The notes: generated from the sequence alone by a model not told the origin. Shown: positions 1 through 7,291, counted from the stretch's first letter. The stretch: DNA of 9,928 nucleotides from Acinetobacter sp. (GCA_008017255.1 SSHD01000023.1:1-9928), one strand, 5' to 3'. Program-made: numbers and translations.

Positions 1-2483
1 ATAGCGGTACCATGGGTGAAAGCTTAGACTTTGCTTCAGTACAACGTGAAAACCCAGAAATGGAACGCCGTTGCCAAGAAGTCATTGATACATGCTGGCG
101 CTTAGAAGACTTTAACCCAATCGTGTCTGTACATGACGTGGGTGCGGGTGGTCTATCAAATGCGATGCCTGAACTAGTGAATGATCACGAGTTAGGTGCT
201 GTATTGAACCTTCGTAAGATTCCATCTTTAGAGCCAGGCATGAGCCCGATGGAAATCTGGTCAAATGAAGCGCAAGAACGTTATGTGTTAGCGATTCGTC
301 CAGAATCTTTAGAACAGTTTGAAGAAATTTGTGCACGTGAGCGTTGTCCGTTTGCAGTACTTGGTGAAGCGACTGAAGCACGTCATTTGACTGTTGAAGA
401 TCCATTATTTGAAAACAATCCAGTCGATATCCCAATGCAAGTCATGTTGGGTGGTACACCACGTATGCAACGTTCATATGAAACGATTGAACGTAAAGGT
501 AACGACTTTGATGCATCAAAAGTTGATTTAAAAGATGCGATTTTCCGTGTATTGAAAAACCCAACGGTTGCGTCTAAATCATTCCTGATCACCATTGGTG
601 ACCGCTCGATTACAGGTATGGTTGCACGTGATCAAATGGTGGGCCGTTGGCAAGTGCCTGTGGCAGATGCAGCAGTAACGACGACAAGTTTACAAGGTTT
701 TACTGGTGAAGCGATGGCAATGGGTGAACGTCCACCTGTGGCATTGTTGAATCCAGCGGCATCGGCACGTTTGGCAGTGGCGGAAGCCATTTCCAATATC
801 ATGTGTGCCAATATTGAGCAAATTAGTGATATTAAACTGTCTGCAAACTGGATGGCAGCAGCAGGGCAAAAAGGTGAAGACCAAGCCTTGTTTGAAGGCG
901 TGAAAGCGATTGGTATGGAAATGTGTCCTGCATTGGGCATTGCCATTCCAGTCGGTAAGGACTCACTTTCAATGCGCACCACGTGGAATGATGGCATCGA
1001 CAAAGCCGTGACCTCGCCAATGACTGGAGTGATTACCGCATTTGCTCCAGTGTTAGATGTGCGTAAAACGCTTACTCCAGAACTGAAAAGCCTTGATGGT
1101 TCAGTGTTAGTCCGCATTGATTTGTCTAAAGGACAGTTCCGCTTAGGTGGTTCAATTTTAGCGCAAGTGTATAAAGCCATTGGGTCAGTGACCCCAGATG
1201 TAGATAGTTTTGACGACTTCAAAGCGTTCTTTGCTTTGGTACAAGACTGGAACAATCGTGGTCTGATCCAAGCCTACCATGATATTGGTGATGGTGGTTT
1301 ATTGGCGACTGTTACAGAAATGATGTTTGCTTCACGTTTAGGCGTGGCATTAGAACAACAAAGTACTGCCAGTTTATTTGCCGAAGAAATTGGCGCAGTA
1401 CTGCAAATTAAAGCGGCTGATTGGGCTTTGCTAGAAGTTGAATTGGTTGCTTCAAGTATCAACGATGCGATTTCGGTGGTGGGTCGTGTCAACAGTACCG
1501 ATCAACTCAGTGTGAATGGTTTGACTTTAGCACGTAGCGAGCTGCAACAAGCATGGACGGAAGTGTCGCATCAGATTCAACGCTTACGTGACAATCTAGA
1601 AACAGCAGATCAAGAGTTTGCTTTAATTGGTGATAGCAACCATTTAGGGTTAATTGCGCAGACCACGTTTGATTTAAATGAACCGATTGAAGCACCATTT
1701 ATTAATACCCGTCGTCCAAATATGGCCATCTTGCGTGAACAAGGGGTCAATGGTCATGTGGAAATGGCAGCGGCGTTTGATAAAGTCGGCTTCAATACCA
1801 TAGACGTACACATGAGTGACTTATTGGCAGGACGTATCCGTTTAGATGAGTTTGAAGGCTTAGTCGCTTGTGGTGGTTTCTCTTATGGCGACGTCATGGG
1901 TGCTGGTGGTGGCTGGGCAAAATCAGTGCTGTTTAACTCGAATCTACGTGACCAATTCGAGCAATTCTTCCAACGTGACAACACCTTTAGTTTAGGCGTG
2001 TGTAATGGCTGTCAAATGCTGTCACAACTTGCGCCACTCATTCCAGGTGCTGAGCATTGGGGACGTTTCCACCGCAATACCTCAGAAGTATTTGAAGCAC
2101 GCGCAGTCAACGTTCGCATTGAAAAATCAGCGTCTATTTTACTTGCCGATATGCACGGTTCGATTTTACCAATCGCTGTGGCGCATGGTGAAGGGCGTTT
2201 GGTTGCAACTGAACAGCAACTCGCTGCGTTAAATGCCGAGCAGCAAGTGACCTTGCGTTATGTCGATAGCTTGGGTCATCCAACGCAACATTATCCGTTG
2301 AATCCGAATGGTTCACCTGAAGCCATTACTGGTTTAACCTCGAAAGATGGTCGTGCCACAGTGATGATGCCGCACCCAGAGCGTAACTTCCGTGCGCTAC
2401 AACATTCTTGGAAACCTGAAAGCTGGGTTGAAGATGGTGCATGGTTGCGTATGTTCCGTAATGCACGTCAATTTATTGGGTAA
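1..2483 (+). CDS. purL: Phosphoribosylformylglycinamidine synthase (PurL), 3' part
   Basis: PurL makes formylglycinamidine ribonucleotide from FGAR, ATP and glutamine, the fourth step of de novo purine synthesis, in the cytosol. The reading frame is open from base 3 and runs off the left edge, so about 450 N-terminal residues of the usual ~1,290 are missing; the ATG at 12 is internal and not the start. The visible part begins at the conserved LDFASVQRENPEMERR block and includes HDVGAGGLSNAMPEL, ITIGDRSITGMVARDQMVG, KLSANWMAAAG and IPVGKDSLSM of the synthetase domains. The C-terminal class I glutamine amidotransferase domain starts near AILREQGVNGHVEMAAAF. Its triad is intact: Cys in GVCNGCQ (codon 2001-2003), and His and Glu in PHPER (2373-2375 and 2379-2381). 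No frameshift is seen. Identification is by motif recall and is very secure. Confidence 0.97.
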   Translation, partial: SGTMGESLDFASVQRENPEMERRCQEVIDTCWRLEDFNPIVSVHDVGAGGLSNAMPELVNDHELGAVLNLRKIPSLEPGMSPMEIWSNEAQERYVLAIRPESLEQFEEICARERCPFAVLGEATEARHLTVEDPLFENNPVDIPMQVMLGGTPRMQRSYETIERKGNDFDASKVDLKDAIFRVLKNPTVASKSFLITIGDRSITGMVARDQMVGRWQVPVADAAVTTTSLQGFTGEAMAMGERPPVALLNPAASARLAVAEAISNIMCANIEQISDIKLSANWMAAAGQKGEDQALFEGVKAIGMEMCPALGIAIPVGKDSLSMRTTWNDGIDKAVTSPMTGVITAFAPVLDVRKTLTPELKSLDGSVLVRIDLSKGQFRLGGSILAQVYKAIGSVTPDVDSFDDFKAFFALVQDWNNRGLIQAYHDIGDGGLLATVTEMMFASRLGVALEQQSTASLFAEEIGAVLQIKAADWALLEVELVASSINDAISVVGRVNSTDQLSVNGLTLARSELQQAWTEVSHQIQRLRDNLETADQEFALIGDSNHLGLIAQTTFDLNEPIEAPFINTRRPNMAILREQGVNGHVEMAAAFDKVGFNTIDVHMSDLLAGRIRLDEFEGLVACGGFSYGDVMGAGGGWAKSVLFNSNLRDQFEQFFQRDNTFSLGVCNGCQMLSQLAPLIPGAEHWGRFHRNTSEVFEARAVNVRIEKSASILLADMHGSILPIAVAHGEGRLVATEQQLAALNAEQQVTLRYVDSLGHPTQHYPLNPNGSPEAITGLTSKDGRATVMMPHPERNFRALQHSWKPESWVEDGAWLRMFRNARQFIG

Positions 2484-2495
2484 TCTGAAGCAATC

Positions 2496-2525
2496 AAATA
2501 AGCCACCAAATAAGGTGGCTTATTT
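2496..2525 (+). terminator. Intrinsic terminator after purL
   Basis: A perfect 12-bp inverted repeat, AAATAAGCCACC at 2496-2507 and GGTGGCTTATTT at 2514-2525, encloses a 6-nt loop. It begins 13 bases after the purL stop codon. The stem has a GC-rich core (GCCACC/GGTGGC) flanked by A- and T-rich ends, so a short U-rich 3' side follows the core in plus-strand RNA. The A-rich left arm means it could also work from the other strand. It separates purL from the following MFS gene. Confidence 0.88.
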
Positions 2526-2563
2526 ATATCGATTAGAACATTGATTAATGATGAAGAACAAAA

Positions 2564-3772
2564 ATGAAATCCAAAATCCATTTTCACGAATTTGCACTGC
2601 TGATGGCACTCTTGATGTCCATCGTGTCTTTTTCTATAGATGCAGTTTTACCTGCGCTCGGTGAAATTGGAAAAGTTTTTACACTACAAAACAGCAATCA
2701 GGCACAGTGGGTCATTATTAGTATTTTCGCAGGAATGACCATAGGACAGCTGATTGCAGGGCCATTGTCCGATGCGATTGGACGTAAGCGGATTTTATTT
2801 ACAGGCATTATCATTTATTTCTTCGGCAGTTTGCTGTGTTATATCACGCAAAGTTTTGAATGGTTCTTGCTGGGGCGGTTTATTCAGGGGATTGGTGTTT
2901 CTGGGCCGTATGTGGCGACGATTTCCATTGTGCGGGATAAATACAGTGGTGCACAAATGGCACGTATTATGTCTTTGATTATGATGGTGTTTATGGTCGC
3001 TCCTGCAATTGCACCGAGTTTGGGGCAGTTGATTATTCATTTCTTTGGTTGGCGTGATATTTTTGTACTCTATATGGTTTATGCCCTAGTGGTCGCTGCA
3101 TGGGTGGCTTTGCGGCTGGAAGAAACCTTAGTTGCTGAAAATCGCCTGCCTATGCAGTTACAAGCATTTCAGCTTGGTTTTAAGGAAGTGCTGAGCAATA
3201 AAACCACCATGAGCTATCTACTTTGTGCTGGCTTCTGTTTTGGTGGATTTATTGGATACCTCGGCACTTCACAGCAAATTTTTATGCAGCAATTTGGCAA
3301 AACAGGGCAAGAATTTAGTGCCTATTTCGCAGTGTTAGCAGGTGTGATGGGCATTGCTTCATTTACCAATTCTAGAATCGTCATGCGCTTTGGAATGCGC
3401 CCAATTTGTATGTATGGTTTTCTTGGTTTATGCGTGATTTCGTTGGTCTTTCTCATCATTCAACTTTCTGCTGTAAGCATATCTTTTTGGATGTTTATGC
3501 TGTATGCCTGTATTTTGTTTTTATTATTTGGCACTTTGTTTGGCAATTTAAATGCGATTGCAATGGAGCCAATGGGACATGTCGCGGGTATGGCATCGGC
3601 GATTATTGGCGCATCATCTTCGATATTATCTTTAATTCTCGCATCAATTATTGGGCAGCTCTATAACGGCACACTGGTGCCAATGACCTGTGGTTTTGTG
3701 ATCTTATGTGGTTTGGCTTTTGGTATTACATTGTATGAGAAAAAACAGCCGAATAGACTAGAGGGGGCATAG
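2564..3772 (+). CDS. Bcr/CflA-family multidrug efflux transporter (MFS)
   Basis: This 402-residue inner membrane protein has the roughly 12 hydrophobic segments of a major facilitator drug/H+ antiporter. The first helix carries SIDAVLPAL (Asp26), the acidic residue and LPA pattern typical of the Bcr/CflA (DHA1) group. Motif A, GPLSDAIGRKR, lies at residues 66-76 between helices 2 and 3. Motif B has Arg105 in LLGRFIQGIG, and an antiporter motif C is seen as APAIAPSLG at 146-154 in helix 5. ATG 2564 is the first start after an in-frame TGA at 2552; a weak GAAG lies 7 bases upstream. The purL terminator precedes it and the mod operon follows after 136 bp, so it is probably a single-gene unit. 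The family exports drugs such as bicyclomycin or chloramphenicol, and some members export amino acids; the substrate here cannot be told from sequence. Confidence 0.88.
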   Translation: MKSKIHFHEFALLMALLMSIVSFSIDAVLPALGEIGKVFTLQNSNQAQWVIISIFAGMTIGQLIAGPLSDAIGRKRILFTGIIIYFFGSLLCYITQSFEWFLLGRFIQGIGVSGPYVATISIVRDKYSGAQMARIMSLIMMVFMVAPAIAPSLGQLIIHFFGWRDIFVLYMVYALVVAAWVALRLEETLVAENRLPMQLQAFQLGFKEVLSNKTTMSYLLCAGFCFGGFIGYLGTSQQIFMQQFGKTGQEFSAYFAVLAGVMGIASFTNSRIVMRFGMRPICMYGFLGLCVISLVFLIIQLSAVSISFWMFMLYACILFLLFGTLFGNLNAIAMEPMGHVAGMASAIIGASSSILSLILASIIGQLYNGTLVPMTCGFVILCGLAFGITLYEKKQPNRLEGA

Positions 3773-3831
3773 CTTAGGTTTATTAAACGGGTACTTGAGT
3801 TGTCTTTGGCATAGCTATTGCTTGTTTCTCA

Positions 3832-3860
3832 TTGCATCTAAGTCTGTTTTAGGATATTTT
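3832..3860 (+). promoter_or_regulatory. Candidate modABC promoter
   Basis: A weak sigma70-like pair is visible: TTGCAT at 3832-3837, a 17-bp spacer, and TATTTT at 3855-3860. Transcription would begin at about 3867, placing the near-palindrome at 3869-3894 right at the start site, a good position for repression. Both hexamers match consensus only in part and the region is AT-rich, so this is a placement guess. Confidence 0.35.
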
Positions 3861-3868
3861 TTTATTTG

Positions 3869-3894
3869 TCGATATGTTTTTGAAAATATATCGA
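3869..3894. promoter_or_regulatory. Putative ModE operator upstream of modA
   Basis: A 26-bp near-palindrome has perfect 7-bp outer arms, TCGATAT (3869-3875) and ATATCGA (3888-3894), and 11 of 13 half-site positions are complementary. From CG to CG it spans 24 bp and fits CG-N-TAT-N12-ATA-N-CG, the shape of the operator at which molybdate-bound ModE represses modABC in E. coli. It ends 14 bases before the modA start. No modE gene lies in this window, so the binding protein is inferred. Confidence 0.6.
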
Positions 3895-3908
3895 TTTGAG
3901 AGCAAGGT

Positions 3909-4676
3909 ATGTTCAAGATACAAACAGCATCTGTGTTATGCAGCGTTTTAACTTGTGGTTTATTTTTCAATGGCGCTGTGTTTGCCAATGATGCGGTGAC
4001 GGTGTACGCCGCTGCCAGTTTAACCAATGTCATCAATGATCTAAATGCAATCTATGAGAAAAAGCAAAAAACAGAAGTAAAAACCTCTTATGCAGGGTCA
4101 TCTACCTTAGCCAAACAAATTGAAGCGGGTGCACCAGCCGATATTTTTATCTCTGCCGATGGGCAATGGATGGACTATTTGCAAAATAAACAAATGGTTG
4201 CAGCGACTGATCGAGTTAATTTGTTGGGTAATCGTTTAGTCTTGATTAGGCCAAAAGATCGGCCACTTAAAATTAAAATAGAGAAAACTTTTGACATAAG
4301 CACAGTGCTGCAAGGCAAATTATGCACAGGCGACACCAAAAGCGTACCTGTCGGTAAATACGCCAAACAAGCACTCACTTCTATAGGGTGGTGGGACGAA
4401 GTTAGACCACGTTTAGTTGAAACCGAAGACGTGCGTGCGGCATTAAATTTTGTGGCACGTGGTGAGTGTCAACTGGGCATTGTCTATGCCACCGATGCCG
4501 CGATCAGCAAAAATGTGTTGGTGGCAGGCGTATTTCCAGAAAACAGCCACTCAGCGATTATTTATCCTGTGGGGTTAATCAAAAAAAATGCGGAATCAAT
4601 CAAATACTATAAATTCATACAAAGTCCAGAGGCAAAAACGGTATTTAAAAAATATGGTTTTAGTGTACTGAAATAA
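3909..4676 (+). CDS. modA: Molybdate ABC transporter, periplasmic binding protein ModA
   Basis: ModA captures molybdate (and tungstate) in the periplasm and delivers it to ModB. The protein has 255 residues, close to the 257 of E. coli ModA. An N-terminal signal peptide ends with a type I site after VFA (residue 26); Cys16 follows VLT, which does not fit a good lipobox. The mature protein starts with VTVYAAASLTNVINDL, then YAGSSTLAKQIEAGAPADIFISAD. Ser37 and Ser64/65 fit the oxyanion-binding serines, and GIVYATDA holds the expected binding Tyr near the C-terminal side. An in-frame TGA at 3897 fixes the start at ATG 3909, and GAGAG at 3898-3902 is a usable ribosome binding site. It is the first gene of a three-gene operon, with modB 4 bases downstream. 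Confidence 0.95.
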   Translation: MFKIQTASVLCSVLTCGLFFNGAVFANDAVTVYAAASLTNVINDLNAIYEKKQKTEVKTSYAGSSTLAKQIEAGAPADIFISADGQWMDYLQNKQMVAATDRVNLLGNRLVLIRPKDRPLKIKIEKTFDISTVLQGKLCTGDTKSVPVGKYAKQALTSIGWWDEVRPRLVETEDVRAALNFVARGECQLGIVYATDAAISKNVLVAGVFPENSHSAIIYPVGLIKKNAESIKYYKFIQSPEAKTVFKKYGFSVLK

Positions 4677-4680
4677 ATAT

Positions 4681-5376
4681 ATGATGATGCTTAGCGCAGA
4701 AGAATTCGAAGTCCTTAAACTGTCTTGCCAAGTGGCAGCGACTTGTCTTATTTTTAGTTTAATTCCTGCTATTTTTATTGCATGGATATTGGCTAGAAAA
4801 GAGTTTTGGGGTAAATCACTGTTTGAAACTTTGGTATTTTTGCCGTTGGTTTTGCCGCCAGTTGTTCCCGGGTTTTTGCTGTTACAAGTTTTTGGTAACA
4901 ATGGCGTGCTCGGACAATATCTTGCGCCTTTAGGTATTGAGTTTGCATTTAACTGGAAAGGCGCAGCACTGGCTTCTGCTGTGATGGGGTTTCCCTTGTT
5001 GGTGCAATCCATTCGGTTGGCCATTGAATTGGTAGACCAACGCTTAGAACTGGCGGCGAAAACCTTAGGTGCATCGTCTTTTGGGGCGTTTATGCAGGTG
5101 ACTTTGCCACTGGCAAGCAGTGGGATATTGGTCGGTAGTATTTTATGTTTTTGCCGTAGTTTAGGTGAGTTCGGTGCCACCATTACTTTTGTGGGCAATA
5201 TTGCCGGTGAAACACGAACGCTGCCTTTGGCAATGTATAGTTTGATGCAACAGCCAGATAGCGAAGCTGCGGTTTGGCGATTGATTATTTTGTCCTTGTC
5301 GGTAGCATTTTTTGCATTGTGGTTTGGGCAATGGTTCAATCGTTATCAAAAAAATAAACGTGGATATTCCGCATGA
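4681..5376 (+). CDS. modB: Molybdate ABC transporter permease ModB
   Basis: ModB forms the inner membrane channel for molybdate as a homodimer. Its 231 residues contain about five hydrophobic segments, and the cytoplasmic EAA loop that docks on ModC is clear: ELAAKTLG at 123-130 followed by VTLPLA at 140-145. FRQ-like and family signatures such as FLPLVLPPVVPGF (53-65), SLGEFGAT and AGETRTLPLAMY are also present. The gene begins 4 bases after the modA stop with three ATG codons in a row (4681, 4684, 4687); which one is used is unclear. No Shine-Dalgarno sequence is visible, so translation probably depends on ribosomes finishing modA. An in-frame TGA at 4669 excludes a longer form. Its last bases overlap modC as ATGA. 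Confidence 0.95.
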   Translation: MMMLSAEEFEVLKLSCQVAATCLIFSLIPAIFIAWILARKEFWGKSLFETLVFLPLVLPPVVPGFLLLQVFGNNGVLGQYLAPLGIEFAFNWKGAALASAVMGFPLLVQSIRLAIELVDQRLELAAKTLGASSFGAFMQVTLPLASSGILVGSILCFCRSLGEFGATITFVGNIAGETRTLPLAMYSLMQQPDSEAAVWRLIILSLSVAFFALWFGQWFNRYQKNKRGYSA

Positions 5377-5990
5377 TTGATTGTCATCTGCATATTCAAC
5401 AAGGACAATTTACCCTCGATCAACATTTTCAGTCCGACCAAGCTGTGATTGGTTTATTGGGTGCTTCAGGTTCAGGTAAAACCACAATTTTGCATAGCAT
5501 TGCTGGATTAATTCGCCCAAAATCGGGTTGGATTAAGATCGGTGATCAGACGTGGTTCGATGCAGTGCAAAAAATTAATTTAAGTACACAACAACGCCGT
5601 GTGGGATTGGTATTTCAGGATGCGCAATTGTTTCCACATAAAAATGTACGCCAAAATTTGATGTTTGGCTTCAATTATATTTCGCCTGCGGAGCGTCATT
5701 TCAAGGTCGATGATGTGGTTGAATTACTAAAACTTGACCATTTAATAGGTCGTATGCCAATCAAACTTTCTGGGGGCGAAAAGCAACGGGTGGCACTGGG
5801 TCGGGCTTTGTTGTATTCGCCAAATCTATTGTTATTGGATGAGCCTTTGTCCGCCTTAGATGCAGCGCATAAAGCAGAAATCATTCCATTTTTTCAGCAA
5901 ATAAAACAAAATTTAAATATTCCAATGCTGTATGTGAGTCACGATAAAGCAGAAATCGAACAACTGACCAACACGCTATGGTATTTATAA
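5373..5990 (+). CDS. modC: Molybdate ABC transporter ATPase ModC, short form without TOBE domain
   Basis: ModC hydrolyses ATP to drive molybdate import through ModB. All ABC motifs are intact: Walker A GASGSGKTT (30-38), Q-loop Gln82 in VFQDAQLF, signature LSGGEKQR (132-139), Walker B LLLLDEP with Asp156 and Glu157, D-loop SALD, and H-loop His190 in YVSHD. The protein stops at residue 205, just after the ATPase domain, whereas E. coli ModC has about 352 residues with a C-terminal TOBE/Mop molybdate-binding domain. The frame is not broken: the bases after the stop belong to the convergent repressor gene, whose stop codon overlaps by 6 bp. The start overlaps the modB stop in ATGA, a typical coupling arrangement. 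The ATPase should work, but any regulation through TOBE would be absent. Assignment as ModC rests on operon context plus ABC type. Confidence 0.92.
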   Translation: MIDCHLHIQQGQFTLDQHFQSDQAVIGLLGASGSGKTTILHSIAGLIRPKSGWIKIGDQTWFDAVQKINLSTQQRRVGLVFQDAQLFPHKNVRQNLMFGFNYISPAERHFKVDDVVELLKLDHLIGRMPIKLSGGEKQRVALGRALLYSPNLLLLDEPLSALDAAHKAEIIPFFQQIKQNLNIPMLYVSHDKAEIEQLTNTLWYL

Positions 5991-6254
5991 ATAGCGCTGT
6001 AATAGCGCGATAAATTGTTGCACTTCCGCATCATCAACCGCAGCTATATCTTTTAAAATATGTTGTTTTAAATGCTGCTCGATCAGTTGATTCAATAACC
6101 CATTGACTGCACCTTTTACCGCAGCCACTTGCTGTAAAACCTCTATACACGAACTTTTTTCAGGGTTGAGCAGCGATTTTTCGACCGCAGACAGTTGCCC
6201 TTGAATGCGTTTTACTCGATTGATCATTTTTTTATCGTACTGTAAATGCGCCAT
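5985..6254 (-). CDS. dmeR: RcnR/DmeR-type Ni/Co-sensing repressor (CsoR/RcnR family)
   Basis: This 89-residue all-helical regulator belongs to the CsoR/RcnR/FrmR family (DUF156), which binds DNA as a tetramer and lets go when metal or an aldehyde binds. Family blocks are RVKRIQGQLSAVEKSL (13-28) and CIEVLQQVAAVKGAVNGL (36-53). The ligand set His3, Cys36, His61, His65 matches RcnR His3, Cys35, His60, His64; FrmR lacks His3 and the last His. This favours Ni2+/Co2+ over formaldehyde or copper. The gene is divergent from the CDF exporter with a 55-bp gap holding an RcnR-like operator, so it most likely represses that gene and itself. Its stop overlaps the modC stop tail to tail. The choice between the names dmeR and rcnR rests on the DmeF-type neighbour; the metal is inferred. 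Confidence 0.85.
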   Translation of the reverse strand: MAHLQYDKKMINRVKRIQGQLSAVEKSLLNPEKSSCIEVLQQVAAVKGAVNGLLNQLIEQHLKQHILKDIAAVDDAEVQQFIALLQRYL

Positions 6255-6272
6255 GCTTTTTTGCCAAAAAAT

Positions 6273-6293
6273 ATATACTAGGGTGGAGTATAT
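6273..6293. promoter_or_regulatory. RcnR/DmeR-type operator between dmeR and dmeF
   Basis: A perfect inverted repeat, ATATACT (6273-6279) and AGTATAT (6287-6293), flanks a 7-nt G-rich spacer AGGGTGG. The core TACT-N7-AGTA with a G-tract in the middle is the same design as the E. coli RcnR site TACT-G6-N-AGTA. Each half-site also contains TATACT, a near-perfect -10 hexamer: on the plus strand at 6274-6279, facing dmeF, and on the minus strand at 6292-6287, facing the repressor gene. If these are the real -10 elements, one repressor tetramer would block both divergent promoters. No good -35 boxes are visible for either. Confidence 0.75.
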
Positions 6294-6309
6294 TTTAAAG
6301 TTACCATAA

Positions 6310-7245
6310 ATGCAGCATAGTCATCTACAACATCGCCATTCGCACCAATTTGATTTGGGCAATCCCCTCGCGCAAAAAAGAATTTTAATTGCTACGATTT
6401 TGACTGCCATAATGATGGTGTTAGAAATTTTAGGCGGTTGGTTTTTTAATTCTATGGCGCTACTCGCCGATGGTTGGCATATGAGTTCACATATGTTGGC
6501 TTTGGGTTTGGCTTATTTTGCTTATCGTATGGCACGCCATTACGCGCATGACCCACGCTTTAGCTTTGGCACATGGAAAATAGAGATATTGGCAGGCTAT
6601 AGCAGTGCCGTCCTGCTTATGGTTGTTGCGATTATGATGGGTATTCAGTCCATCATTCGTTTATTTAACCCTATTACCATTCATTTTAATGAAGCGATTC
6701 CAATTGCAATGGTTGGGTTGGTGGTCAATTTAGTCTGTGCGTGGCTGTTACATGATGATGGGCACGAACATCATCATTCACATACGCATCATCACCACGA
6801 TCATGCACATGATCACCATCATCATGATTTAAATCAAAAAGCCGCATTTTTGCATGTGGTTGCCGATGCGGTGACATCTGTTCTGGCAATTATTGCTTTA
6901 TTTGCTGCGAAATATTTTAATTGGAATTCCCTCGATGCTTTGCTTGGAATTGTCGGTGCATTGTTGGTGGCGAGGTGGTCTTGGGGGCTGCTGCGCGAAA
7001 CCGCAAAAACACTGATAGATGCAGAAATGAACCATCCTGTGGTACAGGAAATTAAAGATGTCATGGCACAATTTCCACAGGTTGAAATGACCGATTTGCA
7101 TGTGTGGAAAGTGGGCAAAGGCAAATTTTCTTGTATTCTCGGATTAGAAACGACACTGGCAGATTTAAGCCCTGACCAAGTCAAAGCACAACTCTCCATC
7201 CATGAAGAAATTGTGCATGCTTCGGTGGAAATTCATCATATTTAA
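6310..7245 (+). CDS. dmeF: Cation diffusion facilitator, DmeF-type Co2+/Ni2+ exporter
   Basis: This 311-residue inner membrane protein exports divalent metal in exchange for protons. It has six predicted membrane helices followed by a short cytoplasmic domain. The transport site is His57-x3-His61 in helix 2 (ADGWHMSSH) and His182-x3-Asp186 in helix 5 (HVVAD); zinc CDFs of the ZitB type have HxxxD in both, and the His at 61 is typical of DmeF-like proteins. A histidine-rich loop between helices 4 and 5 has 16 His in residues 148-172, and the N-terminus adds five His in residues 3-12. The C-terminal block DLHVWKVGKGKFSCI is also DmeF-like. A TAA directly before ATG 6310 fixes the start; the ribosome site is weak (AAAG). 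A matching RcnR/DmeR-type repressor gene is divergent. Substrate Co2+/Ni2+ is inferred from family and sensor. Confidence 0.88.
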   Translation: MQHSHLQHRHSHQFDLGNPLAQKRILIATILTAIMMVLEILGGWFFNSMALLADGWHMSSHMLALGLAYFAYRMARHYAHDPRFSFGTWKIEILAGYSSAVLLMVVAIMMGIQSIIRLFNPITIHFNEAIPIAMVGLVVNLVCAWLLHDDGHEHHHSHTHHHHDHAHDHHHHDLNQKAAFLHVVADAVTSVLAIIALFAAKYFNWNSLDALLGIVGALLVARWSWGLLRETAKTLIDAEMNHPVVQEIKDVMAQFPQVEMTDLHVWKVGKGKFSCILGLETTLADLSPDQVKAQLSIHEEIVHASVEIHHI

Positions 7246-7253
7246 AGGTGGGG

Positions 7254-7285
7254 GAATGAGCGTTGAAAATGCTCGACTCTCGTTC
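7254..7285 (+). terminator. Possible hairpin between convergent dmeF and chrA
   Basis: Two overlapping, mutually exclusive stems can form: GAGCGTT (7258-7264) with AATGCTC (7268-7274) around a GAA loop, and GAATGAG (7254-7260) with CTCGTTC (7279-7285). Each has one imperfect pair that is G-U in the plus-strand RNA but A-C in the minus-strand RNA, so the fold favours the dmeF transcript. There is no T-tract, so termination is only a guess. Confidence 0.25.
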
Positions 7286-7291
7286 AGCTAT

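Noticed and set aside
632..1255. 207-codon open frame on the minus strand inside purL
   Set aside because: It lies entirely opposite a well conserved purL region with intact motifs, and its peptide is low-complexity (Ser, Ala, Ile, Thr) with no recognisable domain.
3778..3788. Small palindrome GTTTA-T-TAAAC after the MFS gene
   Set aside because: The stem is only 5 bp, AT-rich and not followed by a T-run; probably chance.
4596..5339. 247-codon open frame on the minus strand opposite modA end and modB
   Set aside because: modB is unmistakable on the plus strand. The minus-strand peptide is rich in Lys, Asn, Ser and Pro, as expected of a mirror frame of a membrane protein gene, and has no recognisable motif.
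5991..6008. ATAGCGC direct repeat with a GCGCT/AGCGC 5-bp hairpin just after modC
   Set aside because: It encodes the C-terminal residues of the minus-strand repressor, the stem is short and no T-tract follows, so it is not a credible terminator or repeat element.
6764..6830. CAT/CAC-rich tract resembling a simple repeat
   Set aside because: It is codons for the histidine-rich loop of the CDF exporter, in frame and interrupted by Asp, Ser, Thr and Ala codons; a family trait, not a separate repeat.
6834..7199. 121-codon open frame on the minus strand opposite dmeF
   Set aside because: It mirrors the conserved helix 5 to C-terminal part of dmeF and shows no domain or ribosome site of its own.
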